64,000 nt of DNA from Melanocharis versteri (GCA_013397845.1 VZTG01003732.1:681176-745175); one strand, 5' to 3'; shown: positions 1-13,100, numbered from the stretch's first letter. Notes: generated from the letters alone by a model not told the origin. Made by a program: numbers and translations.

Positions 1-3000
1 TTCAAGTGGGTTCATTGCAAAAGTATGTACTCTTTAATATTGTGCTGAGTTTCAGTTGACTATTTTGGGAGGCAAGAGGGGATATCCATACCTAAAATAA
101 GTGATGTGAAACCCTGCTGTTATTTAAGGAAAATCTTGAGGAATATGGCTTGGGGTTAGAGGGCCTGTAGCCTCCTGTCCTGAGCAATTACAGGTCTATG
201 ACCACGATGAGGAGGGTGTGCCCGAAGTTTCATGGATTAGAAGAAGCTCTTGAATCCTCACACTTGAGTCAAGGAACTGATCTTTCACTTAGTCAGAAGA
301 GATGAAACATTTCCATGTGGGCGCCTAGGGGAGGACAGGTCTGACTCCCGTTTACAGAGACCAGATGAAGAGTGACATACTTATCTGAACTGATCTGAAC
401 AGGTCATTCCCATTCTGCTGCACAGGAAGACATCTGCATCTTGCTTCTGAATGCCTCAGAGATAAACTGAGCTACTTTACTCATTCTGGAGAATATGAGT
501 GTCCTCAAGCAGCCTTGTGATTTCAGTGGGAGCAATCATGAAGGGAGGTACTAATCAGTGGGAATATAAAGGTATCAGACCGGCCTTAATCAGTATGGTG
601 AGAGCTGGGAAAAGAAAAATAACAACAAAAACATTCAGCCTGAGATTTAACAATGTATAGCCTGTTACAGCATTTTAAAATCAACCATGTGCACTCTTTA
701 GTCAAAAACATATCAAAATGCACTCTCTGTGTCTTTTTTTTTTTCTTCTTCTCTGCCTACAGTATAGTCCATATCCAGCCAATCTGTGTGGTTACAGACA
801 GCTGAGAAAATTTAGTGCAATTTCAGCTTCAATGCTTAAATTGTTTTTCTATAGGCCAAGTAGTTTAAAACAGCTTTACCTCTGGTCCCAGGTGTTGCTG
901 AGGCAGCAAAGTCTCTCCGAGACCCCACAAATCAGCAGCGAAAACTGCTGAAGCAAGAAAAATCTTTAATTGTGCAACCAAAAATACTAACAAAAAAATC
1001 AAACAAGCAGATTTTTTTCCCAATTAAATGTTTCTATGTTTCCATCAATGAACACATGTGAGAGTTTTTGATATTTTTTCCGTGGTACCTGGCTTTTAGA
1101 GTGGTTATCTTGGATCTGTGTTACAACGAATCTTTACCTGCTTATTAGAAGCAACATTGTGGGGAATCTTGGATGGAGTGTAAAATTCTATATGAAATAC
1201 ATTTTAAATGTCAATTAAATACTTCAATTTTGTGTGACCCCTCAAGGAGACAGCAAACCAAGACCATTTTCTGACACAAGAGGGTCCAGATAATACTCTG
1301 TCATCGGTTGTAATTGGCATCAGTGAAGAGGCCTGAGATGAGTAAGAAACCTGAATGATGATGGCAGTTCACTAAAGGATCCATGCAGGGTGGAGACTGG
1401 GAGCAAAGCTGAGATAGAGAGAAGGGTACGCCACAAGTGCTGTCTCTTCATTGCTCAGTTCAGAAAGAATGAGTAAAGTCCTGTTTCTTTGACTTTTATT
1501 TAAGAGTTTATATGAACAATGAATTCACTTCTCTCATCTCCCAGAATATATTACAGGGAAATCTATGCAATATCGCCTTTTTTATCATGTCCCGTAGCCT
1601 TTCCACCAAATGCTTCCTACTGTCATGAGGCAAAGAAATATCATGTCTGCTCTCTTTCTTTTTCCAGGGCAATAAGAATCCAGCAAAGCTGGCAGCAGCA
1701 ATGATGAAAAATTCTGTGTTGGCCAGCACTGCTGGTCCAGTTCTACAAGGTAGCACTTCATTTTATGATAAATATCAGCAGGATGTCATGCTGGAGGTGG
1801 TCACCTGCACCAGGGACTCTAAGTCAGGACTGGAGACAAGGAACTGGCTAGAAATCCATTTCTTGGACTTAAAAAACTTGCCTCTAATGATGCATCAGGA
1901 AAAGGAACAAACACCCTCCTTCTTCCTCCTTGTCCTCCAGCCCTCAATCCTTCTGCCCAAGCAGAATCACATGAGAAAACTCTTCAACTAGCTTCAACTT
2001 CCTTGGTTTTCTTGGGATCATTCCTAATTTCCATAGTAGGTAGTAATGAATAGGTTTGAAGGATCCTGCCAGCAGAGCAGACCTTCAAGAAGATGCAACA
2101 CTGGTGTGAAAATATTACCCGCTAAACCTGTTCCAGAAAAAATATAGCAATATATTAAAAATCAGGGTGGATAAAAATAATTGTAGTAAGGTCATATAGA
2201 TGAATTAGTGTACTCTCTGATGGCACAGAATCTCTTGAAAGCCTACTAAAGGAAAATTAATTTGCAGGGTAATTTATTGAAAGTATTTTTTGAATAAGAG
2301 TATGTTTCTGAAGGTGGTGAAAGTGCTTTTAAAATGCTTTGATATATTGATTGGTAATTTGTCACCTGCATATTGTTATTTAATGTTGCTGGCTCGGTTA
2401 ATGTTTTTCCTGAATATGAATATTTAATGGTCTTGTATAGTAATCATTATGTTATTTTAAGCTTAACAAATTTTACAGACCCCTCAAGCTTTTTCATAGA
2501 GGTGTTTTTGTATGCAGTCATAACAAAAATAAAGTACTGTCTAGCTGCTACTCAATCTTGGTATCACTGTAAGTGGGTTTCTGATAGGCATTTCATAACA
2601 AATGGATAATTTTTCAAAGAGGAAGAAAGCTTCTGGGCAGCCATCAGCACCGAATGGTGTGGAAAGAGAGAAAGGTGATGGGGTAACACCAAGTCTCAGC
2701 TCTTTCAAGAGGATTTTGTCATTAAATCAGCTGATACACTTTCTGTATATGAGGATGAGGCAGGTTTTTAAAGGTAAAGTGAACTGTTGGCATATAGTCA
2801 AATTGTTATAAATGGGCCATGGATAACTTTCGGTTGGAAATTAGAGAACACTTTTTTACCATATGAAGAATGGCTGAAGAATTTTGATGGGTTTTAGGCT
2901 AGATCTTGCTAATTTTCTTACTTTGGACAGTAAGAGATCACACTTGATATTCCTGGTTGTCCTCTCATTGCCATCTTGTGATTGAAAGGTTTGCATCTGA

Positions 3001-3440
3001 AGTACTTATATATAATTTCATGTACATGGCAAAAATTGTTTAAAAAGTTGAGAGAGAGCGTGAGGTCTATAAAGAGATTAAATTTCAAAATCATTTACCA
3101 AAAAATTCCACAGAAGGTGGGATTAAACTCTCACAGTTTTAGATGTCATGTGTCAACATATTCACATCTAATATGTGATCAGGATCCCAGTGATCCCTGA
3201 ACAGTCGGTGGTGAGAAATAAACAATTTTAGAGTCTTATTTTTCTAACTTATTTTAGTTTTTCACTATCGAAAGACAGTAATCATATCCTAGAAATAGAA
3301 AATTAGCTCAATTTTCTATAACTTTCCATTTGGATAACTCTGCAAGTTTGTTTTTGTAGAAATCTAAACTATGGTCAGACAGAATTTATCCATAGTAATT
3401 TTGTCAATATTATCTGGTTTTATATTTTAGTGTTATGATG
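1..3440. other. unique AT-rich DNA, no gene called
   Basis: No convincing gene or interspersed repeat is visible here apart from the exon-like segment at 1668-1749. A long pyrimidine run ending in CAG at about 723-761 looks like a splice acceptor, and the frame after it stays open to 951, but no good donor follows. Other open frames are short and have no recognisable protein character. Confidence 0.6.
1668..1749 (+). other. exon-like open segment (unproven)
   Basis: An 82 bp segment is preceded by a strong polypyrimidine tract and AG (1650-1667) and followed by AAG|GTAGCA, a weak-to-moderate donor. Only one of the three forward frames is open. It reads GNKNPAKLAAAMMKN..., is rich in Ala, Lys and Ser, and would leave the reading phase at +1. 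I do not recognise the peptide. It could be a true internal exon of a gene spanning the window, a lncRNA exon, or chance. The acceptor is better than the donor. Nothing else in the surrounding kilobases confirms transcription. Confidence 0.15.
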
Positions 3441-3502
3441 AAAGGTTGTACTCTATAGTTCTGGAGGTCTTTTCCAGTCTTAATGATTCTATAATTCTAT
3501 GA
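3441..3502 (+). repeat. CR1 LINE 3' tail fragment
   Basis: The sequence runs through a GGAGGTCTTTTCCAG motif and then AATGATTCTATAATTCTATGA, the typical end of avian CR1 elements. Only the last ~60 bp remain. The 5' limit is uncertain and divergence is high. Confidence 0.75.
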
Positions 3503-6480
3503 CCTCCCTCCCCTCCCACAGGAATATTTACTCCTCAGCAGCTACAATCACAGTGTTTCACAACCATGCTGTGGTTTCCCCTCTCTGATCATTGGACCTC
3601 ACACGGGTCTGCATCCCTTCAAACAGCACTTCTAAACCTGCTCTTTTGAAGCTGATTTTCCTTCTCTTAGAGCTGCTGTCTTTATGTACTCTGTAGGAGT
3701 TTGGTATTTCCAGGCAGACAGAACTGGGAGTGATCTCCTACCATGTTAGGGTCTGTACCTTGCCATCATGGGGAGCCATAGCAAATGGTCACTTTACAAG
3801 CCATTTAATCAACACCAGAAAATATCAGTGGAAATGAGTTGGAGGGGAGATCAGCAAGGCTGTGCCTGCAGAACAGTGTAGTCTCAGGTTTTCAGGTCTG
3901 GCATTTGTGTTTAGCATGACTGTTTGAAATGATCTTGATTATCTGTTCAATAAATTAGATTTTTCATAATAAATGCACTAGAATTATTTGTAAGGATCAG
4001 AGACCTCGTAAACAAGTAGATTTCCTTAATTGAAACCAGAGTTGTCTTCTTTTTCCTTATGCTTCAGAAACATTGAAAGAAAACATGAAAATCTGAAATC
4101 TGCATGAAGGGAGTACATTCTTTTTCTGGTTTTACAGGACTTTGCCCATTGATATCTTGGTGTGTGACAGCAACACTCATAATAAGCATTAATAATAATT
4201 AGTTGCCATTTTTATGGACAATGAATCTACTTTTTGTGATCTCTTTTTAAAGATGATTTAAAATTGTAGCACTTGATACTGTTGCCATCTCTGTGAAAAA
4301 AATTATTTAACTCATATTAAGAAATCAGTTGATTAAATTTTTTTTGAAAAGTGCTGTCAAATATGTTCTAGGCACAGACCCTTTGAAAGACAAGTGGCTT
4401 CTTAAGAGGAAATTCTGTTGCTAGGAGACCATAACCAAAAAGTTTCAGGATAAAGTATTTTTTTTTATTTTAAATAAGAAATGTTGATTAATGATCATGC
4501 TTAACAGGCAAAGAACAAAGTTATCACAGCTATCTCTATTATAATAAAGACCAGTAGAAGCATTCAATGGATATTTTAAGAAGTATAAAGTGGAGGTCTT
4601 CAAGGGAAGTCTTGCAAAGCTAGAGAACCAAGGATTCCTGAGCACACTGGTGTAACAAAAGGGCCCAAGTATCTGTAGGGAATATTAAATCTCACATTTG
4701 AAGTTTTTAAATTTATCTTTACCAGTAATGAAAATTAGATTTACCTTGTGAAAGAGAGATTCTCTCATCTGTGTTTTCCAAACAGAAAGGTTTGAATGAA
4801 TGAAATGGTCTCCTGAGATTTCTTCTGGGCCTGCCCATCTGGATTTTGCAGATTTCTGAAACTTCTCATGCTACTCAGCAATGAAGAGTAAATATTGGCC
4901 TAGAGGGGCTTTGCTTCAATCCACTGTGGAAATTCTTAAGCGTGTCAGCAATAGCTACCTATGTACAAACTTAGAAATATTTAGAATACATATGAATGAT
5001 TCCAGTCTCATAAAGTATTAGCTGATGGTAACTGAGAATCCAGTATTGATCATTTTAGTTTCACAGAGTAGCACCTTAATCCACAAAAAAACTACTCAAG
5101 TCTCAGAAGGTTTCTTTTGGGAAAAAAAAAAGCCCAAGTACAGGCATTAAAATCCTGCCCCACTGGCTCAATATTTATCTAGTTGTTTAATCCCACAGGT
5201 CTTGATCTAGTTTACAACTGCTGAAAATTGACTCAATAGTAGACTAATTAATAAGTTCATAATAGTATCAAAGACCAGGAAATCTTTAAGATGGCTATTT
5301 CTGCAAGGAAATCAGATTGCTTTCTGAGAACTAGCAACATGAAACGAAATGCATACTTCTTCAAAGAGAGTTACATCACTTTCAGCTGTAAAATTTTGTG
5401 ACTGTGTTTTCTGTAGATGTCCACAAAGAAAATTTTAGAAAGGAATCTCCTCAGCAGGTAAACTTTGGTTTCTTGAACTACTGGAAGATCCTGGTTAGGT
5501 AGAGCATATCCCAGAGCAGAGGCAGAGAAGATAGATATTATTAGGAATACTATATATATGTATACTATAATGCTATAGATATTTGGCCACCTTTGCAAAA
5601 AGCAGCAACTCAACTAGGAGCGTTCTGAAACACCAAAAAGAAAATGTTTCAACTGTCATGCACTCCCAATAGCTTTTATTGATAAGGTTTTATTGGGAGG
5701 CATCTCTGGCAGTTCACACCTGGTCATCCTCTATTGGCTGAATCACTCAGGATACAAACTTACAAGTTAAGATGTGAAAGGCAGCTGTGGGACCTGAATG
5801 TCTCCCTGACACAGGCTGAGATGTGCCTGTGAAGAAGGACGGTGCTCAGAAGTGTTTTGCTGAAAGCTGAGGGCTGATCCCCTGTAAACCACAGACCTGT
5901 GCCTTATTGCTTGTTTGTAGTTAGGACAGGAAATCCGAGGAATGTTGCAATTCTCCTCAGACTTGCAGAGGAACAAGGGACACATGCTGCATTTTCCTGT
6001 CACCTCTGGACCAGAAGGGAATAGGCATATATTTCTGCTGAAGTATAGGTATGAGTTATTTGGAAGGCTTGAATTTGAATATACACAATAACAATGAAAT
6101 GTAGAAGTCTGTCATGGATAGAAGACTTACTGTTAGTGTTCATTTAACCTACAGATACTGTTTACTGTGTTTCAGACTGGTTACAAGATTTTAAGGATGC
6201 CTTAAATTTTTGTTTTGCTGAAGCTCGTATGTTCTTTCCTCAGAATTATTAACATGTCCTTATCAGAAATTTGCATGAATGTATCCTTTATAATGCTTTG
6301 AAAATTTCTGACTATATGAAAGTCTGGCTTGTGATACTACAAAGAGTTAATCTCAAATGCCAGATTACAGAGAGTAAAGCAGAATTTATGTATCTCTGAG
6401 TATATATAATGCCTACATACTGTTATACTTGTATTTCAAAAATTTTGGGCTTTTTTTTGTTTTGGAAACCAATGATAAAG

Positions 6481-6504
6481 TTATACTGTTATACTGTTAT
6501 ACTG
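6481..6504. repeat. three-copy 8 bp tandem repeat
   Basis: TTATACTG is repeated three times without change. A related ACTGTTATACTTG occurs about 60 bp upstream at 6418. This is a minor tandem expansion. Confidence 0.8.
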
Positions 6505-8734
6505 TCAAGCAAAAACTAAAAGAGAGTGAAGAATTTTATCTCTCCTCTGTGGAAAAAAAAAGGTCAAGAAGTATAATTCTTGCTCTGACAGAGAGGCCTT
6601 GGTGCTTTACACAAGAACAGGATCATGTTGATCCAAAGCAGATTTTTCAAAGAGAACAACAGACATCCAAATGCTTATTAGCCTCACATAAAAGAAGCTT
6701 AACAACTTCAACCAGTTGTTTCCCACAAGGTGTAAAACACCCAAGCAAGTTGGGAATGAGAGCTAAATCAGATTGCTGACTGATAAGGATCCTTCCCAAG
6801 GCTAATTACAAAGGCTTACCGCAGGCAAGCAACGGATTAAGGACTTTAAACCCTATATGGCTACAGCTAAGGAATCTGGCGTGGTAATTCTGCAATCTGT
6901 AGCTCTTTGGGTTGCTATCAAAAATCGTGATGAAGAAAGCACATAGACATGAAAGGCAAATGAGGGTTTGATTCCTGTGGAAGCGGTTGCTGAGGCTGGA
7001 GAAGAAAAACCCATTGGTTAAGGTGGTAGAGAAGAACACAATGAGCATGAGAGGAGAAGGAGGAGAGACAGCTTGAGAGAATGGGAAGAAGTGTTTCCCT
7101 TCATGAATGCTTTGCTGTGCAACATATTTAGCTCCTGTTTGGGGGATTAATGGGTCCTTACATAAACTATCTTTGAAAATGATCTGAGCTGAGTGTTTGA
7201 AAGCTAATAATTTACTTTATAGCTGTGTGTTGCCTGATGCACAGTGGCTGCACAGCTCTGAGCTCTGTCAGACAGCTGTTTCTGTAGTGAAGCCAAATGC
7301 ATGCTATAAAAGTTGCTTTTCACAAAGCATTCGAAGGAAATGGAGTTTTCAATGGACTTATGTGATACATCTTCATTTGGGCTTCATTATTTAAGAGATA
7401 TTTTGCATGACTTGTAGCTTCTATGTGATAGCGTTTTTCAAATCCAGTTACACTGATTAGACATAATCTACAGTGGAAGGGATATAAAAATGATTGATTG
7501 TGGCTTGCTTCTCTTTTAAAAGAACCAAGTATTTTGATAGCTAATGAAAGAGAAAAAAAAGGCAGTTATTGACCGTGTACTTTTCTACATGACCTCTGTC
7601 TGAAGACCATCACCTTCCTTCTAATAGTTTGATTTGTGTTTCAAATAAATTATTCAATAATTTCAAGCAGAGAAAGCTCTCTGTCTCTTTTGGAGTGTGA
7701 CTTCTTTTTTTTTCCACCCAACTGAGTTGCAACTAAATGCTTCACTGTGCCCTGAACCAACTTTGCAATTTATTTCTGAATTTCTAATGCTTTCACCACA
7801 CGTAATAGCTTTCAGAGGCAACAGAGGTGGTCTTTCAACTCACACAGTCTTCTGCTTCATCTTTAAAGGTAGTAACAGATAAAAAGGAGAAGAGTAAAAA
7901 GTTATTCAGAGGTTAGAGAAGGGCAGCATAGATTAAGAAATAAAATGCTCACAAAGCAAATCCTACAGCCCCAGTTAATTGAATAGTTAAAATATCTCAG
8001 CTTCCCTTTGTAAGTCCCAAAATACAGCCTTTTGTGATGGCTTTATTTTCTGCTTCTACAGACTTCTGCTAAGCTTGCAAGTCTGGCAAGCTGCTAGAAA
8101 GCTCTGGAAATAAGTGATTTCTGTTCATCCTATGGATTTTTCCAAGATACCCCCAACTTGCAGTTTTATTCTGCATATAAACCTTAAGTGCAATGGGGCT
8201 GAAAATGGTGTCTTAGACTTTTCAGATTTTCCTGTGTCAAGAAACACAATAAAGAAGATACCTGTCTGTGCCCGTACCCCGATTTGTCTTCTGCCTGTCA
8301 CTTTTAAAGTAGCAGTGGTGGAATCATGCCTTCCTCTTGAGAAATTCTTTGGGCTCCTTCCCTGTGGGAAATAGCACAGTATTGTGATGCAGATTTCCTG
8401 CCAAATCTCACAAATCCCTCACTGTGGGGATTTCTCTTTTCAGTCGTCTATCCTCCTGCCTGTAAAGCACTCAAATTCAATACAGAAGGCTTATCACTTC
8501 CTTTTTAGAACTATAAGAACCAACATCACAGCCTGCAAAAACCCACCTGGTGAGCTAGATCTCATTTATTCAATTTTTGAATCTCACTGAGGACTGCTTT
8601 AGAGAGGAAGAGCCTCTGATAAGTTATTTGCAGTTTCCTTTAAAATATGCCTGCCTCAACTGAGTTTCAAGAGACTCCTGCTTTCATGCACCAGCAGATA
8701 GAGCATAATTATATTTGTTGCTAAATGGATAGCT

Positions 8735-8830
8735 GTGATGTCCGATATTTAATTAGTACCACCTGTCTAACAGGATACGAGCAAGACTGCGACCGTAAAT
8801 TATGTCAGCGCCTCTCAGACAGAAAGAAGG
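8735..8830. promoter_or_regulatory. possible conserved non-coding element
   Basis: Five CpG dinucleotides (8743, 8778, 8790, 8794, 8809) sit within 67 bp in an otherwise CpG-poor region. TTAATTA (8749-8755), a homeodomain-type core, lies next to CACCTG (8760-8765), an E-box. Retained CpGs in AT-rich non-repeat DNA can indicate purifying selection, but no cross-species comparison was possible here. Function is inferred only. Confidence 0.2.
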
Positions 8831-9269
8831 GAAAACCAGGCATAGCTGTTAGGGAAACAGACAGATTCATGGGCTGACTCTGGATTGAAAGGTAGATTCT
8901 CACTGATTGTTCAAATTAGCACCCAACCAGAGCACATGGATATTTACATCCACTGACTACACTCAAGCTTCCCATCTGTGACTTGTCCTTTCTGCAGAGA
9001 TGCTGTGAGGGCAGATGCACAAATTTGGGTGTTCAGAAGTGCTCCTGAATCCACATTTCAGGCAGAGGCAAAGCTGTCATTGCAATACATTGCTCATGCC
9101 TCGCTTTGCAGCTGTTAATAGGATCACACGTGTGCAAGACATATCTCATCATGCATCAAAATATTCTTATGGAGAATATGCCATATACAGCAGACCAGAA
9201 TTGAGAGTTAGGCCACTGAGTTTGCCACTGTTGGGTCATTTTATTTTTTCTTTTAAGTACTTGCCTCTC

Positions 9270-9296
9270 TTTTTTTTTTTTTTTTTTTTCCCCCCA
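9270..9296. repeat. poly-T then poly-C tract
   Basis: A run of about 20 T is followed by about 6 C and then AG. It mimics a strong splice acceptor, and the following frame is open for about 30 codons to a GTAAGC at about 9387. The homopolymer is the simpler explanation. Confidence 0.8.
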
Positions 9297-9670
9297 GAAT
9301 TGCAGGAAGAAAGCTGCACAGTTGTGAAAACAGAATGCAAGAGCCTGAGTGTTGTGAGGCATTGCATTAATTTGGCAATGAACAATGTAAGCAGTTAAAT
9401 CCATCTAAAAATACACTAATACACAAATGCATTTATATCCTTTCATACCCAGGGAATAAATTAATACTTTTTGTTTGGATAAGCCCTAATTTTGACTGAG
9501 AGGAAAAAACAGACAAAAACGAACTGAACACAAAATGGCTGACTGTTAATGAACATAGAAAATTTTACTAATAGCCAATAACAAGATGTACTTCATAACG
9601 TAATTATCCCAGTTGCAGCTTGACCTAGATGCTAAAGATAGACATAAGAATGTCGATGACTTCTTTGCAG

Positions 9671-9709
9671 ACCCCAGACGACCAGGATTTAGACCTTATA
9701 ATTCACCAG
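9671..9709 (+). other. 39 bp exon-like segment (unproven)
   Basis: The segment is preceded by TTCTTTGCAG and followed by CAG|GTGAGC, a near-consensus donor. It is 39 bp long, so it keeps the reading phase, and two of three forward frames are open (TPDDQDLDLIIHQ or PRRPGFRPYNSP). Phase-preserving microexons occur in vertebrate genes, mostly in neurons, but a match this short is also expected by chance in 64 kb. I recognise neither peptide. Confidence 0.15.
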
Positions 9710-10200
9710 GTGAGCAACAAAGATATGGAGGTCCCATAGTATGACAGACAGAGCTCTGATTCAGCAGAGACCTGGGATGTTTCCTGATAAATTACTGTCA
9801 TTTGCTAATACCTGTGCAACACCCAGGCAGAGCCTGCTGTTGGAATGATTCAGTTCCACCTGGTACATGCTGCAGTTTAAAAAGAAAAGTGATCTGCCAG
9901 CGGTAATAACACTGTCATAAATCTGGCAGTCCTTAGCCTAGTGTTCTATCTTCTGCCCTCTTAAGTTTGCCCAATCATTACTTTTAACACTTAGAGGCAT
10001 ATTAATATACCATGTCTTTATAGGTAGGTCTCTGTTTAAGTGGGCCTAGATAACATGAGATCAGTGTTTTAATTCTGATTAGGGTCTGAATAAATTTTAC
10101 AGGCATTTCAGGCACTTATGTAGGGATCCTTATTTCAGGAACTGTAATTTTTGCTCAACTTCCTTTCCTCTCCTCTTTATAATCAGGCATTTTAAGTTTG

Positions 10201-10310
10201 TGGGTTTTTTTGGTGGTGGTGTTTTTTTGTTTGTTTGTTTGTTTTGTTTGTTTTTTTTTGTTGTTGTTGTTTTGTTTTGTTTTGTTTTTTTTGTTGTTGT
10301 TGTTTTTGTG
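10201..10310. repeat. (GTTT)n / (GTT)n low-complexity tract
   Basis: T-rich sequence with interleaved GGT, GTTT, GTT and GTTTT units over about 110 bp. No flanking element explains it. Confidence 0.9.
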
Positions 10311-10840
10311 GGCTGGGTGGTGCATTGTTTTTAATTATTACTTTTTTTTCCCCACAATAGTTCTACTAGGGTGTTAAAAACATTTTCAGAGAAGTTGTGA
10401 CTGAATTTTGAATATGAGAACTGAGAGTGGGGTGAGACACTATTGTTTTATTTGGAATGTCTTCAATCTAGCATTATAATCTAGCTTTATTTTTACATTG
10501 AAGACTGTGTAGAAACCTCCCTTTGACAGTTTATACTATCTGTTGTGGTCCAGCCTTTTCTAACAGTTAGGGAAGATAACTGTTTAACTACTTGACTTTT
10601 CTGGCAATGGTCTGGTAGAAGATTATAATAATCTTTTAGCCTCCAACAGTGATAAGCTAGTATCCAGGCAGTGTTTTGCACTGTAATATTTATGAATGAT
10701 CTGTGGCTAAAATTTCTCTAGGAGAGAAACCAACATGTTTCTCGTCTAAAGGACGTACTCAGATGACATGGATATGTAATAATAACTTATATTCAAACCA
10801 AAGAAGATGGTTTTTACTGTGCTTCTGCCAAGAAATAATG

Positions 10841-10899
10841 GATTGGATGATCTTTGAGATACCCTTCCCACCTGTTATTCTATGGTTCTGTGATTCTGT
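10841..10899 (+). repeat. CR1 LINE 3' tail fragment
   Basis: GGATGATCTTTGAG, then a degraded CCTTCC motif, then TTCTATGGTTCTGTGATTCTG match the last ~60 bp of an avian CR1. The copy is severely 5'-truncated. It ends about 14 bp before a local duplication begins. Confidence 0.75.
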
Positions 10900-10912
10900 T
10901 TGCTGGTTTAGT

Positions 10913-11080
10913 TTGGACCAATAGTGAATAATTTCACCAAAGGTAATCGTTCTGTCAGGCTCCCTAACCATTGCTTAAACTCAACATTTTTCTTGGATGG
11001 AAATTGTTTTTGTTGTGGAAAATATCCAGAAAGGTGATATTATAAAGGAAAGCAGTGAACTTCAGCATGAAAAACTAGAG
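10913..11080 (+). repeat. copy A of a ~170 bp local direct duplication
   Basis: From GACCAATAGTGAATA to AAACTAG this segment matches 13844-14016 base for base over most of its length. By eye identity is roughly 85-90%, with one 7 bp indel near the start. No coding frame is kept. The copies are in the same orientation, 2.9 kb apart. It could be a local segmental duplication or two copies of an unrecognised dispersed repeat. Confidence 0.85.
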
Positions 11081-11260
11081 AATAATTGACACTGAAGGAG
11101 ACTACTGGAGGTAAGGCACTGAGGCAGGTTAATCTCCTTTGCCCATGCTTTCAGCTCCAAACACAATATAACTACCCATTACTTGTATTTACCAAACTCT
11201 TTTCTACCTATTTCTTCATTTGCTACTTTACAAGTTCTTCTAACAGCCAAAACTTTTTTT

Positions 11261-11302
11261 NNNNNNNNNNNNNNNNNNNNNNNNNNNNNNNNNNNNNNNN
11301 NN
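11261..11302. other. assembly gap (42 N)
   Basis: Forty-two undetermined bases lie between T runs on both sides (TTTTTTT before, TTTTTT after). The missing sequence is probably a long homopolymer or T-rich tract. Confidence 0.98.
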
Positions 11303-12499
11303 TTTTTTAATGTGTTTAGACATGTGTATGTTGTGAGATTAAGTGTGTTTATACACTGTAACTTTCTGATAGAGTGAATGCTGTTTTGGAGGGAATAAAG
11401 AGCTAGTTTCACTTAAAAATATCTTCATTTATTTTTAAATCCTTCTTAGCTGCAATACCTTTCTATTGTGTCAACAGGTGCCCCTCTGCTGCAATGTTAA
11501 TTACAAATTTATTCCATGAAAATAAGAACCTCAGACTAAGAAAATTATGATGAATTTGAATATGTGCAAGACTCCATCATGAATAAAGCAGCCTTTTAAA
11601 TAAGATTTTCTCCATGAATGACATGCTGGAATACTTGGTTTTAATTTGCTTGAGTTAAAATGAAATTAAGACAGCGTACACTGTTATGATCTCTCTTTCT
11701 TTTATGAACTTAAACTCTGACTGAATTAATTTTTCTGATTTTTAAATAAACACTTTTATAGAGAGATATATCTACAGCCTGATTCAAAAGTTTCTGAAAT
11801 CTAAAAGACTTCTGTGGATTGCAGTGAGGTCTGGATGAGTGTAGTTGCCATAATCCTGCAAGATCCTGCAGGGGAGGGAACCTCTTGAAGACTGCCATAA
11901 AATTTCAGAGACCATGGTCCCTACTGACAGTTCAGTTTAGACAATTCGAACAATTTAGACATTGTTTAGAAAGGAAGCTGCACTTTTCATACTGAATGTC
12001 TCTCTGCTTCTTAAATTTGTAAGTTTAAAAAAATCATATACAGCACCTCATTCTTGATATTCTCATGCCTTCATAGGTAATATTGAAATCCTTGGAAAGG
12101 GCTAAATCTTGGAATCTTGGGAATACAGAACTGAAAATGGTTTCTTGTTCTTCAAATGGCATTATGGACACAGTATCATATATTTACTTTTTTAAGTTTT
12201 TCAAATAGCATATTAAGAGTAGCTGCATGTTTTATCCCTGGCACTTTACCTGGAAGATGATTTCAGGATGTCCTTTGTTTTTTCTCTTACTGCATTACAA
12301 TTCAGGTTATGGCCATTTATTACTGGATAAAACACTCTCCTTGAGTATAAATAGCTCCTTGATCTCCCATATTTGTGCATTGGTTTACATGCAGGCCCCA
12401 ATCACAGCCCTTTGGGTTGCAAGGTGAATTCTTCTCTTGTCTGATTAGCTCCCAGTGCCACTCGATGGGTAATGAGAGTGATTCTTCTCTATGCCTATT

Positions 12500-13100
12500 C
12501 CATTTCATCTCTTCCTTGAAAATAAATGACCAGAACTGTACACACTATTAAAAATTAAGTCTCATCGAGGCTTAGTATGGTAGAATTTATTCTTTTCTAT
12601 CTGAGCTGGAAACACCTTCATTGATGTATGGTAGGATGGCATTTGAGTTTTTCCATGCCTGCCGTCCCTTGATAGCTTATAGCCATCCTGTGATCAGGTT
12701 GTACACCTGTGTCTCTCTCTTCCCAGCCATTTCTAATGGACAAGTTCCTAGTGAATAGCAGAAATTCTTATTCATAGTCCCCGATGACCTTACTCTTTTT
12801 ATTTTAAATTTAATTTAACTTAATTACGCTCACTCTCATCCTCAGGGCCATGCAGTTCTTTCTGTGAAATACCCTAATCCTCTTCAGTATTGACAGTGCC
12901 TTTTAGCTTTTTATCTAAAGAATACTTTTTGTTTTTTAATCCACGGTTATTTACACAAAAAATCAACAAAACTGATCCAAGGCCAACAATTTGTTACCTC
13001 CGTATTTTTTTTTTTTTTACTTTTAATACTTTAGATACTTCTCTACCAGCCAACTCTTTGCTCACCTCACAGTTACAGAATTAATTCCCATCTTCCTAAC
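12500..13100 (-). repeat. ancient CR1/L3-like LINE remnant
   Basis: Read on the plus strand, this carries the antisense signature of the RT region of an old amniote CR1/L3-type LINE: GACCAGAACTGTACACA, later AGCCATCCTGTGATCA, AATTCTTATTCATAGTCCC, and CTTCAGTATTGACAGTGCC. The order of these blocks matches the reptile/bird family as I know it. Many indels break the frame, so it is not a gene. It appears to be interrupted at 13101 by a younger CR1 tail. The 5' and 3' limits are approximate. Confidence 0.7.

Larger units (their letters stand above)
3503..10200. other. unique AT-rich DNA, no gene called
   Basis: This 6.7 kb stretch holds no recognisable gene or large repeat. The forward frame at 6429-6779 (116 codons) and the frames at 8114-8374 and 9015-9398 have no familiar motif and fit chance expectation for this base composition. 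Small features inside it are listed separately. Confidence 0.55.

Noticed and set aside
2516..2575. Segment ending in CACT|GTAAGT with an AG upstream
   Set aside because: The exon end is non-consensus (ACT before GT) and the acceptor is weak.
5945..6050. Another splice-bounded open segment (AG near 5957, GTATGA near 6046)
   Set aside because: Acceptor and donor are ordinary. It mainly showed how easily phase-compatible exon-like segments arise by chance here.
9298..9386. Open segment after the poly-T/poly-C AG
   Set aside because: The acceptor-like signal is a homopolymer artefact and the donor (AAT|GTAAGC) is weak.
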